A program made the position numbers and the translations under genes. From Micrococcales bacterium (GTDB lineage: Bacteria; Actinomycetota; Actinomycetes; Actinomycetales; Microbacteriaceae): a stretch of DNA of 64,000 nt. Of this stretch, positions 7,508 to 16,585 are shown one piece after another. Numbering within the stretch: position 1 is the first letter of the stretch; each line of letters opens with the position of its first letter. The stretch spans positions 1 to 64,000 of the forward strand of contig CANGEU010000001.1 in assembly GCA_947452985.1 (NCBI GenBank), read 5' to 3'. The notes below the pieces were generated by a model. It made no database searches and was not told the origin of the DNA. It saw nothing but the letters and a program-made list of their open reading frames with translations.

Positions 7508-10500
7508 TTATCCGATATCCAAATTCCACACAACGGTGGTTGGGTAAATCGGAGTGCCGTTTGGTTTCGCACGCTTGTAAGTGGTTGGCCAACGACGGTC
7601 ACGAACTACCACAGCCTTAGCTGAGATAACTCCACCGGCCTTGAAGAATGCGAATGCTTCAGGGTTCAGAGTGCAACTTGCCGAGTTGGTGAACACCTTA
7701 GAGTCAAGGTAGCCGGCTTTGCCTCCAGTCTTGTACTTCGGCATGGCCAAGTAAGGCTTGGTAACAGCCTTTACTGAGGCAGGGGTCTCCTTAGCGACGT
7801 CAAGAATCAACTTGCCCTTGGTGTCCTTCGCAACAATTCCGAAGCCAGTGAAGCAAGATTGAGACTTGGCTACGCCGTCCTTCTGGTAGGTAATGATGAT
7901 ATCTGCCGTAATTGGGCCAATGTAAAGGCCACCGGATTGCGGCTTAACGACGAAGGTTTTCGAAGTGATGCCAACGTTGAAGCTGATACCGCCCTTGGTT
8001 ACCTTTCCACCGGTACGTGGAAGACCCATTTTCACAGCAGGCTCAGTCATCACGCCTCCAGGTGGTGCTGTTTCCACATCAGGTTTTAGGGCGCGAATCG
8101 ACTTGACCTGCTCCGGAACCGCGTCGTAGGAAGCGTTACCCGGGTGGGAAATTCCGACACGGCAAGTGTCCTGAGCTGGGGTGGCAGAAAGATCGCCATT
8201 CCAGGTAACGGTACCGTCGTCTTCAACGGTGCAGATGTCAGGGTCAAGTGAGCGATAAACCGGTTCCAAACCTGAACTTAGCGTTGCCGACAACTTGAAG
8301 CCAGTCGCATCGGCGATGGCGTCTTCCGCCTTTACCAGCGGGTCACTACCCAAGATTGTGTTTCCAGGCATTGTGAAAGTGAGAGTCTGGCTACTCTTGG
8401 TTACCTTGAAGGTGCGAGTAGCGCTAACGCTCGTAACGTGATCCTGGTCACCAGAACTTGCGGTGATTGAACAGGTGCCAACTGAAGCAAGGTGAAGCAT
8501 GCCATCGGAGTCCACCCAACAAACATTTGCATCCGCCGTGGTGTAGGAAACATCAAGGCTCGCGCTAGATTCGCCAAGCAATTCGATGAGGTCATCGGTG
8601 ATGGTAATTGCCCGAGGTTCGGTTTCCGAAACACCGGTTGGGAACGGCAAGGTCGTAACGTTTGCTTCGGCGGTAAACGAAGTCGTGAACGGGGCTGCAG
8701 CTAGCGCGTTGTAGGCACCAATCGCTGAGCCTGCCACGGTGTAGTTACAGGTGCCAGCCTTCAATCCATGAAGTTTTCCGGCGACCACCGAACACACTGC
8801 AGTGCTATCTGGCTTCACCGTGATCACTGGAATTGCTCCAGAAGAAAGCACCGCGTTGAGTGTCACGTCGTCGGCAGCCAAAGAGGTTGCCGGTGGGGCA
8901 GTGTGAGTAAGAGTCTGGCTCAGTTTAGTTCCAATGATTTGGAAAGTCTTAGTTAGGTCTGGGGCCGCATTGTAGAGCGCAGTTCCCGCAGCTGAGACGA
9001 CCAAGGTGCATGCTCCAAGCGCCTTAGGGGTAATGGCATTTCCAACCACTGTGCAAGTGGCAGGAGTGCTGGAAACGTAAATTATCGACGCGGTGGCAAG
9101 CGACGACTTGGCATCTCCAACAAATTTTCCGGCACTTAGAAGTCGGTTGACCGTAACGAAAGTGATGATTTGGTCACCCTTGACGATTGTGAAATCAACC
9201 ACATTCGAAACAACTGCAGCGTAAAGGTCGTCGGCTGCCTTCGTGGCGTAAACGCTGCAAGCACCAATTGTCTTTGGAGTAATTTCTCCTGTGACAAGGT
9301 TCACAGAACAGTTCGCCTTTGTGGAATCGCTCACCACATAGGTAATTTGACCAGTGCCCGATCCGCTTTCTTCGCCGTTTAGCGGCGCTTCGATTAGACC
9401 TGTTTGACCAAATGCGATGGTGTTTTCATCGGTGGTAGCGACTAGGTCGTCCTGGGTTGCCTTGGTAATTGAAATCAAAACGGGTTCAGATACGGCTGAC
9501 TTGTACTGCGAATCCGCAGCCTTAAAGGCGGTAATCGAGCAACTGCCAAGGATCACCGGGTTGGCAATTGTGACTTCGCCAGTTGAGGAATCGACAATAC
9601 AAATATTCGTTGTATTTGAGCGGTAGGTGACTTCACCAGTGCCCGAACCTTGGCCGGCGCCGAAGGTTGGCACAGTTGCGGTAATGGTTCCAGGGTCCTT
9701 CCATGACACGCTGGCCTTGTTTGCTGCGAGGGTTAGCGGAGCCTGCGTTGCCAAGTTGATCACGACTGAAATGTCATCCGAGATCGGTTCGTAGGTGGCA
9801 TCTTCTGCTCGCGTAGCAACGATGAGGCAGTTGCCAGCGGCGAGAGTTGTAACCACTCCGGTAGTTGAGTTGACCGAACAAACCTGGGCACTCGATGAGT
9901 CAACTGTATAGGTGACCAAACCGGTTCCGGAACCACCGCCAGGTAGCCCAGCTGCCGGAACTGTTAAGGTGACCGTTCCGTTTGGTGCGTACGTGGCAGG
10001 GCTTGGAGTAGCGGTAACGGTCAATGTTGCCTGCAGTGCTTTGGTGAAAGACACGGTGACGTTGTTCGAGGTGGCTACGTTGTAGTTCACGTCGGCAGCC
10101 TTCGTGGCAGTGACCACGCAGTCTGGGTGGTCGGTTGCCGTTAGAACTCCGGTGGTCGCATTTATGGCACAACCGGTTCCGGTCACCGAGTAGGTCACGG
10201 CTCCAGTTCCAGATCCCGAGCCAGCGCCTGATACAGGAACACTCATGGTTACCGCAGCGCCAGGTAGGTTCACAATGGTGAGGATAGATGCACTCAAGGT
10301 TAGAGGCGACTGGGTTCCCTTGGTGATGGTGATAGAAACCGCGGTTGAACTCACCGCGTTGTAGTTTGCGTCTGCGGCGCGGGTTGCAATTACCTTACAA
10401 ACCGAACCCGAGGTCAATGACAGTGGCGTCACAACGCCGGTCGCCGGATTTACTGAACAGACTGACGAGGTGGTTGGGTCAATCGCAAAGGAAAGCGCGC

Positions 10501-13500
10501 CAGTTCCCTTACCGCCATTAACTTCCCCTGAAGCAGGGGTGGTCACGGTTGCAGACGAGCTAAACGCGATCGAGGATGGGTTAGCGGAAGCCACGAGAGT
10601 TCCTTGGGAACCCTTAGTGACGGTTACCGTTACCGGTGCCGAGGTGCTTTCCGCATAGTTAGCATCGGAGGCCTTGGTTACGGTAAAGCGGCAGTCGCCT
10701 GCTGCAAGCAAGGTGAGAGCTCCGGTTGTGGCTTCGATTGAACACACCGTCGGGGTGCTGGTTGCGAAAGTCTTCGCTCCCGTTCCAGAACCAGCGTTTA
10801 CACCGCTGGCTGGAACTGTTACGGTTGGGGCGACACCGGTTAGAGCTACCGATGTTCCGGTTACCGGAGCGGTGATGGCTAGCGCTGCTTGAAGGGCTTT
10901 GGTGATTGCAACGGTAACCGTATTAGAGATTGCTGGTGCATAGGTTGCATCACCGGCGCGAGTTGCCGTGATGGCACAACTTCCAACCGTCACCGGCGTA
11001 ATCAAGCCGGTGGCCGACACAGTACAGATTGCCGTGTTCGCGCTGGCATAGGTCAGGGCTCCAGTGGCAGCTCCGGTGGTCGCGGCTTGAACCGTGACAC
11101 CAAACGGGGTGGTGGTTACCGGGGTCGTGAGGGTGAGGGTAGCCTGAGCTTTCTTCACGGTTACGGTAACGGTGTTAGAAGACAGTTTGTCTAGGTAAGC
11201 GCCATCGCCAGCGCGAGTAGCGGTCACTGCACAGGTTCCACCGTAAACCAGTGGGGTTACCACACCGGTAGTCGCGTTTACCGAACAGCCGGCTCCGGTT
11301 GATGTGAAGGTCACTGCACCGGTTCCGTTACCTCCGCCAGCGACCCCAGCGGTTCCAACAGTTAGCTTCACGGTAGTGGCTGCGTTAAGGCCGTCTAGTA
11401 GACCAATCGTTGCACTTGCCGGGCTGATGGTGAGGGCAAGTGGCTGAGCAGCCTTGGCAATGGTTACGGTTGCTTCGGCCGAGGTGATCGGGTTGAAGTA
11501 ATCGGTACCGGCTCGGGTGGCAGTCACTTTACAGGTACCGGCAATTACCGGAGTGATAACGCCGGTGGTTGCGTCAACCGTGCAAATGGTAGGAGTGGTG
11601 CTGGCAAAGGTGACCGCACCGGTTCCGTTTCCGCCGTTGGTGGTTCCAGTTGCTGGAACGCTTGCCGTGACGGTGGTTGGGAAGGTAGTGGTGGCCGCGC
11701 TTAGGGTAACTGCCAGTGGGTCCTGGGCGCCCTTAACCACGTTCACAGTCACCGAGTTGGAGGTGACCGGAAGCACAGCTGCTGTGCCTGCCTTGGAGGC
11801 TTGAATGGTACAGGTTCCAGCTTTGACTGGAGTGACAATACCGGTGGTCGCATCGACCACACAGAAGTCAGTTCCAGTGGCAACGGCGTAAGTTATTGCT
11901 CCAGCGCCGGTACCTCCGGTTGCTGCTGAATCGATATAGTCACCGAAGTTCAAGGTTGCAGTGACGCCCAAACTTACTGCAGGGGTTGCAGTCGTGGTGA
12001 GCTCAAGAGTCAAGGCAGCCTGAGCAGGTCGGTTGATGGTAAGTACCACTGCCGCAGAAGTTTGTGCAAGGTACAGGGTGTCGGTTGCCTTGGTCGCGGT
12101 GAGTGAACACTGACCGTAAGCCACGACGGTGATAACCCCGGTGGTCGCATTGACAGTACAAATTAGTGGGGTGCTCGAAGCGTATGAGATTGCTCCAGTT
12201 CCGGAACCAGAACCGGTGCCGGTTGCAGGGGCAGACACCGTGATGGCATCGGCCGAACCAAGGAGAGTGGTGGACTTGCTCAGGCTTGCCACCAACGCTG
12301 CCTGGTCTCCCTTGGTGATGGTTAGGTTTACGTTTGCCGAAGTTACCGGGTTGTAAAGGTCTGACCCAGCCTTGGTGGCGTTTAAGGTACAGGTTCCCAC
12401 CAGAATTGGGGTGACAACACCGGTGCTCGCGTTCACCGAACAGATGGTTGGAGTGGTGGTTGCAAAGGTAACGGCGCCGGTTGTCGAACCAGATCCGGTG
12501 CCAGTGTCGGGAGTGTCAACGGTCGCCGTTGCGGTCAGTTTCACGCCGGTTGGAGTGACGGTTGCTGTGAGGGCAGCTTGGTACGCCTTAGCGATTACCA
12601 AAGTCTCTTCCGGCGAAGTTGCTGCCAAGTAGGAATCTGTGGCAGCGCGAGTGGCACTGACCTTACAGTCCCCGGAAGTTATCGGGGTAACCACACCTGT
12701 GGTTGCGTTCACCGAACAGATCAAAGGCGTCGACGTTGCAAAACTTACAACGCCGGTGCCAGTGCCGCCGCCGGCGACACCCGCAGCAGGCAAAGTTGCG
12801 GTGGTGGTTGTTGGATAAGTAACGGTCGTTGCTAGGCCGATGTTTAGGGGAGCAGCTTGGGCTCCTTTAGAAACCACGATGGTTACCGAGTTAGAAACCA
12901 CGGGAATGTAGTTGGCATCAGCCGCTTTGGTTGCGGTAATCACACAGTTGCCCGCTTTGATTGGAGTCACTACACCGGTGGTGGCGACCACGGTACAAAT
13001 TGTGGTGTCGGCAGCTGCATAGGTAATTGCGCCGGTTCCAGAGCCGCCGGTCGCAGTTTCGGTAACGGTAGTTGGAACTGTCGCGACCTGAGGACCAGCC
13101 AATACCAGTGCGGCTTGAACGTCGGTCTTGATTGTCACGTTGACCGCTGCTGAAGTAACCGCGTTGTACTGGCTGTCGGCTGCCTTGGTAGCCGTGATGG
13201 TACAGATTGTTTGCGCGCCACCGGCGGCAATCAAAACAGGAGTGATAACGCCGGTTGTGGCGTTAATCGCACAAGTGGCTGGCGTAGAAGTTGCAAAGGT
13301 AACAGCACCAGAACCAGATCCACCGGTAGTGGTGACGTTGTCGGTCACGTTTACATCGACAATCAGAGCCAAAGTTGGTAGAGCAACAAGAGCGGTCTGG
13401 GCAGCCTTATTGATGACCAAAATTTCCTCTGGGGAAGTTGCACCTAGGTAAGCATCACTCGCCGCGCGGGTGGCGCTAACGCTGCAGTTGCCTGCTGACA

Positions 13501-15910
13501 ATGGGGTGATTACGCCGGTGGTGGCGTTGACAGAACAAATAAGTGGTGTCGAGGTTGCAAAGGTAACTGCACCGGTTCCCGTTCCACCGCCAACTGCGCC
13601 TGCAGCTGGAAGAGACGCGGTAGCTGTGGTTGGGAAGGTAACGCTCGCGGCCAAACCAATGTTCAGTGGAGAAGCCTGGGTTCCCTTAGAGATGACGATA
13701 TCAATTGGGGTGGAAACTTCAGGAGCCCAAGTTGCATCACCAGCGCGGGTTGCAACGATCTGGCAGGTTCCAGCGATCAATGGAGTAACAATTCCAGTGC
13801 CGGCGGCAACCGAACAAATGGTTGGGGTCAGGCTAGCGAAAGTTACCGCGCCAGTACCGTTTCCTCCACCCACGGTTCCAGTGGCTGGTACTGAGACCGT
13901 CACGGTGGTTGGAACTGTTGTAGTCGAGGAGGTTACCGCTTCAATCAGGGCGGCCTGATCTTCGGTGCGAATGACCACGTTGATAGCTGCGGAGGTAGCC
14001 GCATTGAAGTTAGCATCGGCTGCCTTGGTTGCGGTGATGGTACAGGTTGTCTGCGCTGCTGCCGGAGCAATGGCCACCGGGGTGATGACGCCGGTGGTGG
14101 AGTTGACCGAACAGGTTACCGGAGTGGTGGTGGCGTAGGTCACGGCACCAGTTCCCGAACCTCCGGTTGCACTGACCTTATCGGTTAGGTTGCTGTCCGA
14201 AATTACCGCAAGATCCGCGGCGGCCACCAAAGTGGTTTGGGTTGCCTTATTAATGGTCAGCGTGACTGCTGCCGAAGTTGCCAAAGTGTATTTGGCATCC
14301 GAAGCCTTGGTAACGGTGAACACGCAGGTGCCGGTTGTGATTGGCGTGATAACTCTTGTTACCTGGTCGATCGAACAAATCGTCGGCGTTGAAATTGTGT
14401 AGGTGTTTGCTCCGGTTCCCAGGCCGGCAGTGACGTTCGCAGTCGCCGTTGCGGTAAAGGCAATTGCGGTTGGTGCAACTGAGCCGGTGATGGTCTGGGT
14501 GGCCTTGTTGATAAGAATATCAACGGTGTCGGTGGCTGGCGAGGTGTAGTTGCCATCGGCAGCTTTGGTTGCCAGAATTTGGCAGGTTCCAGCAGTTACA
14601 TCGGTAACCACACCGCTGCTTGCGTTCACAGTACATACAGCTGGGGTGTTGCTCGAGTAGGTCACAGCGCCGGTTCCGCTTCCTCCGGTAACGGTTACAG
14701 TTGTACCGGTTGGGTAGGTGACGTTAAACGCGGCAGCATTGGCGACCAAAGCCGCCTGGTCGTTTTGACCAATCACAATTGTGGTGCTGGCAGTTGCAGC
14801 ATCGTATTTCAAATCGGCTGCTTTAGTTGCGGTAACCACACAGTTGCCAGCGGTCAATGCGGTTACCACACCAGTGGTTGCGTTTACGGAACAGATTGCG
14901 GAGGTTGAAGTCGCATAGGTAACGGCTCCGGTTGACTGTCCACCTGTGGTGGATACCGTGGTGCCAGCACCCGATGCAGGAAGATAGGTCAACGTTGAAG
15001 CAGCAGCGGTTTCGGTGAAGCCAGTCTGAGCAATCTTGGTCCAGGTGAAGGTAATTCCACCGTGACCGGCGCGCATGGTTCTGACCGCTCCCGCAGGGTA
15101 TTTTGAAAGACCGGTGTTACCAACAGTTCCGGTTCGCTCACCACCGTTGGCATAAACGATTCCGCCGAGACCACCAACGAGACCGCCACCGCCACCGCCG
15201 GCGCCACCGCCGTCACCGATCTGCGTAGCACCTACTTTTCCAGCAGAAATTGCGTCGTTTCGGTATCCCTGCATGGCTCCCGGGGTAGCCGACGCTGCAA
15301 CGTTTCCACCAACGCCACCGCCACCGCCACCGGCAATGTAGGTTGTTGTGGTTCCAAGCTTCAAAACAGTGGCTGCACCGCCACCACCACCGGCACCAGA
15401 CCATCCACCTGGACCTGCTGGACCACCTTGGCCACCATTAAAAGTTGTGAAATAGTTTTGACCAGCACCACCTCCGCCGTTACCGGTTGCGTCGGTTGCT
15501 CCTCCGCCACCCGCTCCACCAGGGGCGGCCGTAATCTTTGAGCCATCGGTAGTTAGTGGGAAAGCTAGTTGCTCAGAACCGTATCCGCCGGAACCACCGC
15601 GCACACCACAACCACCATTCGCGTCGCACCAGTGGTCGGTATCTGATCCACCGCCACCACCGGCGCCACCCCACATGGTTACGGTCATGTCAATACCGGC
15701 TGGCGGCGTCCACTCGTAGGCATCTGCCGCACTGTACGCGAAAGTTTCGGTACAGGTCGTTACACCGCTGGCGGTTGTACAAACCGGGGTAGGTGCGGCC
15801 GCTAGTGCATAAAGCGCCGAAGCTGGTGAGGCTGGAATGACCAGTCCAACGAATACTACGACGGCTGCCAGCGATGCGACAAGGTAACGGCGAATTGTGG
15901 TTTTAAGCAT
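7508..15910 (-). CDS. Giant secreted Ig-like repeat protein with glycine-rich N-terminus
   Basis: A 2,800-residue protein. A Sec signal peptide of about 33 residues ends SPASA. Residues about 70-290 form a glycine-rich domain with WGGAGGGGGS and long poly-Gly tracts. Residues about 300-2605 hold about 25 tandem beta-sandwich-like repeats of 85-100 residues, built on GGSGTGAVTYAT..T..IC(S/T)V(N/D)ATTGV(I/V)TP....G.C.(V)TATKA.D..Y...TS...V.I.K.(T/A)Q. Each has two conserved cysteines about 18 residues apart. The last four repeats are more diverged. The C-terminal 195 residues form a different domain with two cysteines. LPRTG occurs about 165 residues before the end, but no C-terminal membrane anchor follows, so it is not a standard sortase substrate. 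Likely an extracellular adhesin or matrix protein; function is inferred from architecture only. Confidence 0.85.
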   Translation of the reverse strand: MLKTTIRRYLVASLAAVVVFVGLVIPASPASALYALAAAPTPVCTTASGVTTCTETFAYSAADAYEWTPPAGIDMTVTMWGGAGGGGGSDTDHWCDANGGCGVRGGSGGYGSEQLAFPLTTDGSKITAAPGGAGGGGATDATGNGGGGAGQNYFTTFNGGQGGPAGPGGWSGAGGGGGAATVLKLGTTTTYIAGGGGGGVGGNVAASATPGAMQGYRNDAISAGKVGATQIGDGGGAGGGGGGLVGGLGGIVYANGGERTGTVGNTGLSKYPAGAVRTMRAGHGGITFTWTKIAQTGFTETAAASTLTYLPASGAGTTVSTTGGQSTGAVTYATSTSAICSVNATTGVVTALTAGNCVVTATKAADLKYDAATASTTIVIGQNDQAALVANAAAFNVTYPTGTTVTVTGGSGTGAVTYSSNTPAVCTVNASSGVVTDVTAGTCQILATKAADGNYTSPATDTVDILINKATQTITGSVAPTAIAFTATATANVTAGLGTGANTYTISTPTICSIDQVTRVITPITTGTCVFTVTKASDAKYTLATSAAVTLTINKATQTTLVAAADLAVISDSNLTDKVSATGGSGTGAVTYATTTPVTCSVNSTTGVITPVAIAPAAAQTTCTITATKAADANFNAATSAAINVVIRTEDQAALIEAVTSSTTTVPTTVTVSVPATGTVGGGNGTGAVTFASLTPTICSVAAGTGIVTPLIAGTCQIVATRAGDATWAPEVSTPIDIVISKGTQASPLNIGLAASVTFPTTATASLPAAGAVGGGTGTGAVTFATSTPLICSVNATTGVITPLSAGNCSVSATRAASDAYLGATSPEEILVINKAAQTALVALPTLALIVDVNVTDNVTTTGGSGSGAVTFATSTPATCAINATTGVITPVLIAAGGAQTICTITATKAADSQYNAVTSAAVNVTIKTDVQAALVLAGPQVATVPTTVTETATGGSGTGAITYAAADTTICTVVATTGVVTPIKAGNCVITATKAADANYIPVVSNSVTIVVSKGAQAAPLNIGLATTVTYPTTTTATLPAAGVAGGGTGTGVVSFATSTPLICSVNATTGVVTPITSGDCKVSATRAATDSYLAATSPEETLVIAKAYQAALTATVTPTGVKLTATATVDTPDTGTGSGSTTGAVTFATTTPTICSVNASTGVVTPILVGTCTLNATKAGSDLYNPVTSANVNLTITKGDQAALVASLSKSTTLLGSADAITVSAPATGTGSGSGTGAISYASSTPLICTVNATTGVITVVAYGQCSLTATKATDTLYLAQTSAAVVLTINRPAQAALTLELTTTATPAVSLGVTATLNFGDYIDSAATGGTGAGAITYAVATGTDFCVVDATTGIVTPVKAGTCTIQASKAGTAAVLPVTSNSVTVNVVKGAQDPLAVTLSAATTTFPTTVTASVPATGTTNGGNGTGAVTFASTTPTICTVDATTGVITPVIAGTCKVTATRAGTDYFNPITSAEATVTIAKAAQPLALTISPASATIGLLDGLNAATTVKLTVGTAGVAGGGNGTGAVTFTSTGAGCSVNATTGVVTPLVYGGTCAVTATRAGDGAYLDKLSSNTVTVTVKKAQATLTLTTPVTTTPFGVTVQAATTGAATGALTYASANTAICTVSATGLITPVTVGSCAITATRAGDATYAPAISNTVTVAITKALQAALAITAPVTGTSVALTGVAPTVTVPASGVNAGSGTGAKTFATSTPTVCSIEATTGALTLLAAGDCRFTVTKASDANYAESTSAPVTVTVTKGSQGTLVASANPSSIAFSSSATVTTPASGEVNGGKGTGALSFAIDPTTSSVCSVNPATGVVTPLSLTSGSVCKVIATRAADANYNAVSSTAVSITITKGTQSPLTLSASILTIVNLPGAAVTMSVPVSGAGSGSGTGAVTYSVTGTGCAINATTGVLTATDHPDCVVTATKAADVNYNVATSNNVTVSFTKALQATLTVTATPSPATYAPNGTVTLTVPAAGLPGGGSGTGLVTYTVDSSSAQVCSVNSTTGVVTTLAAGNCLIVATRAEDATYEPISDDISVVINLATQAPLTLAANKASVSWKDPGTITATVPTFGAGQGSGTGEVTYRSNTTNICIVDSSTGEVTIANPVILGSCSITAFKAADSQYKSAVSEPVLISITKATQDDLVATTDENTIAFGQTGLIEAPLNGEESGSGTGQITYVVSDSTKANCSVNLVTGEITPKTIGACSVYATKAADDLYAAVVSNVVDFTIVKGDQIITFVTVNRLLSAGKFVGDAKSSLATASIIYVSSTPATCTVVGNAITPKALGACTLVVSAAGTALYNAAPDLTKTFQIIGTKLSQTLTHTAPPATSLAADDVTLNAVLSSGAIPVITVKPDSTAVCSVVAGKLHGLKAGTCNYTVAGSAIGAYNALAAAPFTTSFTAEANVTTLPFPTGVSETEPRAITITDDLIELLGESSASLDVSYTTADANVCWVDSDGMLHLASVGTCSITASSGDQDHVTSVSATRTFKVTKSSQTLTFTMPGNTILGSDPLVKAEDAIADATGFKLSATLSSGLEPVYRSLDPDICTVEDDGTVTWNGDLSATPAQDTCRVGISHPGNASYDAVPEQVKSIRALKPDVETAPPGGVMTEPAVKMGLPRTGGKVTKGGISFNVGITSKTFVVKPQSGGLYIGPITADIIITYQKDGVAKSQSCFTGFGIVAKDTKGKLILDVAKETPASVKAVTKPYLAMPKYKTGGKAGYLDSKVFTNSASCTLNPEAFAFFKAGGVISAKAVVVRDRRWPTTYKRAKPNGTPIYPTTVVWNLDIG
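8088..15008 (-). repeat. About 25 tandem coding repeats (255-300 bp each)
   Basis: The repeat block of the giant gene. Units begin with (T/A)Q or similar after a lysine-ended strand and are diverged at DNA level. The first 21 in reading order are canonical, the last 4 degenerate. Units 4-6 (13406-14246) and 7-9 (12585-13405) form a higher-order pair in which unit 4 matches 7 and unit 6 matches 9. Confidence 0.85.
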
Positions 15911-15916
15911 GTATTA

Positions 15917-15922
15917 ATGCTA
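15917..15922 (-). promoter_or_regulatory. -10 element (TAGCAT) of the giant repeat gene
   Basis: TAGCAT on the minus strand, exactly 6 nt before the ATG at 15910, with no ribosome binding site: a leaderless arrangement. Confidence 0.5.
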
Positions 15923-15968
15923 GAAATCGAGACAAAGTGCCTCACCTAAAGGTTCGCTTTACAGAACT

Positions 15969-16577
15969 TTATTCGGCTTCTTCCACACCAAGCCAAGAAT
16001 TCCAGCCGCGATTTAGAACCAGCCAGGCAATTAGTCCGTAACCCACTTGTCCTGGTAGTCCCGAAGGGGAGTTTTGAAGTTCCTGATTCCAGCCTTCGTG
16101 GCCGAGCAGCGGGTGGAAGCAGTCGACGAATGGAACATTGCGACGGGCGCAAACATCTTCGAAGCCCCAGGACAATTGTTCGACATCGGTGTTTAGTGCC
16201 GACTCCTTGTGAGGCACTGGGCCGATTACGAAAGGCTCAAGACCGTACTTCATTGCTTCGTCTAGGACGGTCGCCAGATTCAGTCGACTTCTTGAGGTGG
16301 AGAGTCCGGCACGAATGTCGTGGTTTCCAAGTGCGATTGCCACCTGCGTGCGTCCAAGCTGATTTTGTCTCGGCTGCACTTCGGCCAGCCAACGTTTGTT
16401 TAGCGTTAGCGACGTGTCGTCTGGGTATGCGAGGGTGATTAGTTCGATGCTCGGATCAACCTGAGGGGTGCGAGCCTGAACTCTGCCAACCCAACCCATG
16501 CCCTTGGGGTCACCGCTCGCGGTCACGAGTTGGTCTCCCAAAACGATTACGCGAAGCGATGATTCAAGCTGCTGCAA
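15969..16577 (-). CDS. SGNH/GDSL-hydrolase-like protein with altered nucleophile motif
   Basis: About 202 residues. The N-terminal block reads VLGDQLVTASGDPKGMGWVGRV, which fits block I of an SGNH hydrolase except that the usual nucleophile serine of GDS is glutamine. Block III appears as GNHD. The C-terminal D..HP block is poorly kept (SGLPGQVGYG). It may be a non-catalytic relative or use another residue. Translation starts at TTG 16577, preceded by AAGGG; it lies 8 bp after kgd on the same strand and is probably cotranscribed with it. Confidence 0.65.
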   Translation of the reverse strand: MQQLESSLRVIVLGDQLVTASGDPKGMGWVGRVQARTPQVDPSIELITLAYPDDTSLTLNKRWLAEVQPRQNQLGRTQVAIALGNHDIRAGLSTSRSRLNLATVLDEAMKYGLEPFVIGPVPHKESALNTDVEQLSWGFEDVCARRNVPFVDCFHPLLGHEGWNQELQNSPSGLPGQVGYGLIAWLVLNRGWNSWLGVEEAE

Positions 16578-16585
16578 GAGGTCCC

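Noticed and set aside
8401-15792. Many long open frames on both strands across the giant gene, including plus-strand frames of 60-160 codons
   Set aside because: They are antisense or shifted shadows of a repetitive coding sequence with strongly biased codons. They repeat with the repeat period, lack ribosome sites and match no family.
7508-15910. CRISPR-like or non-coding tandem array
   Set aside because: Repeats are in frame, diverged, 255-300 bp long and encode a conserved protein module; there are no short identical repeats with unique spacers anywhere in the window.
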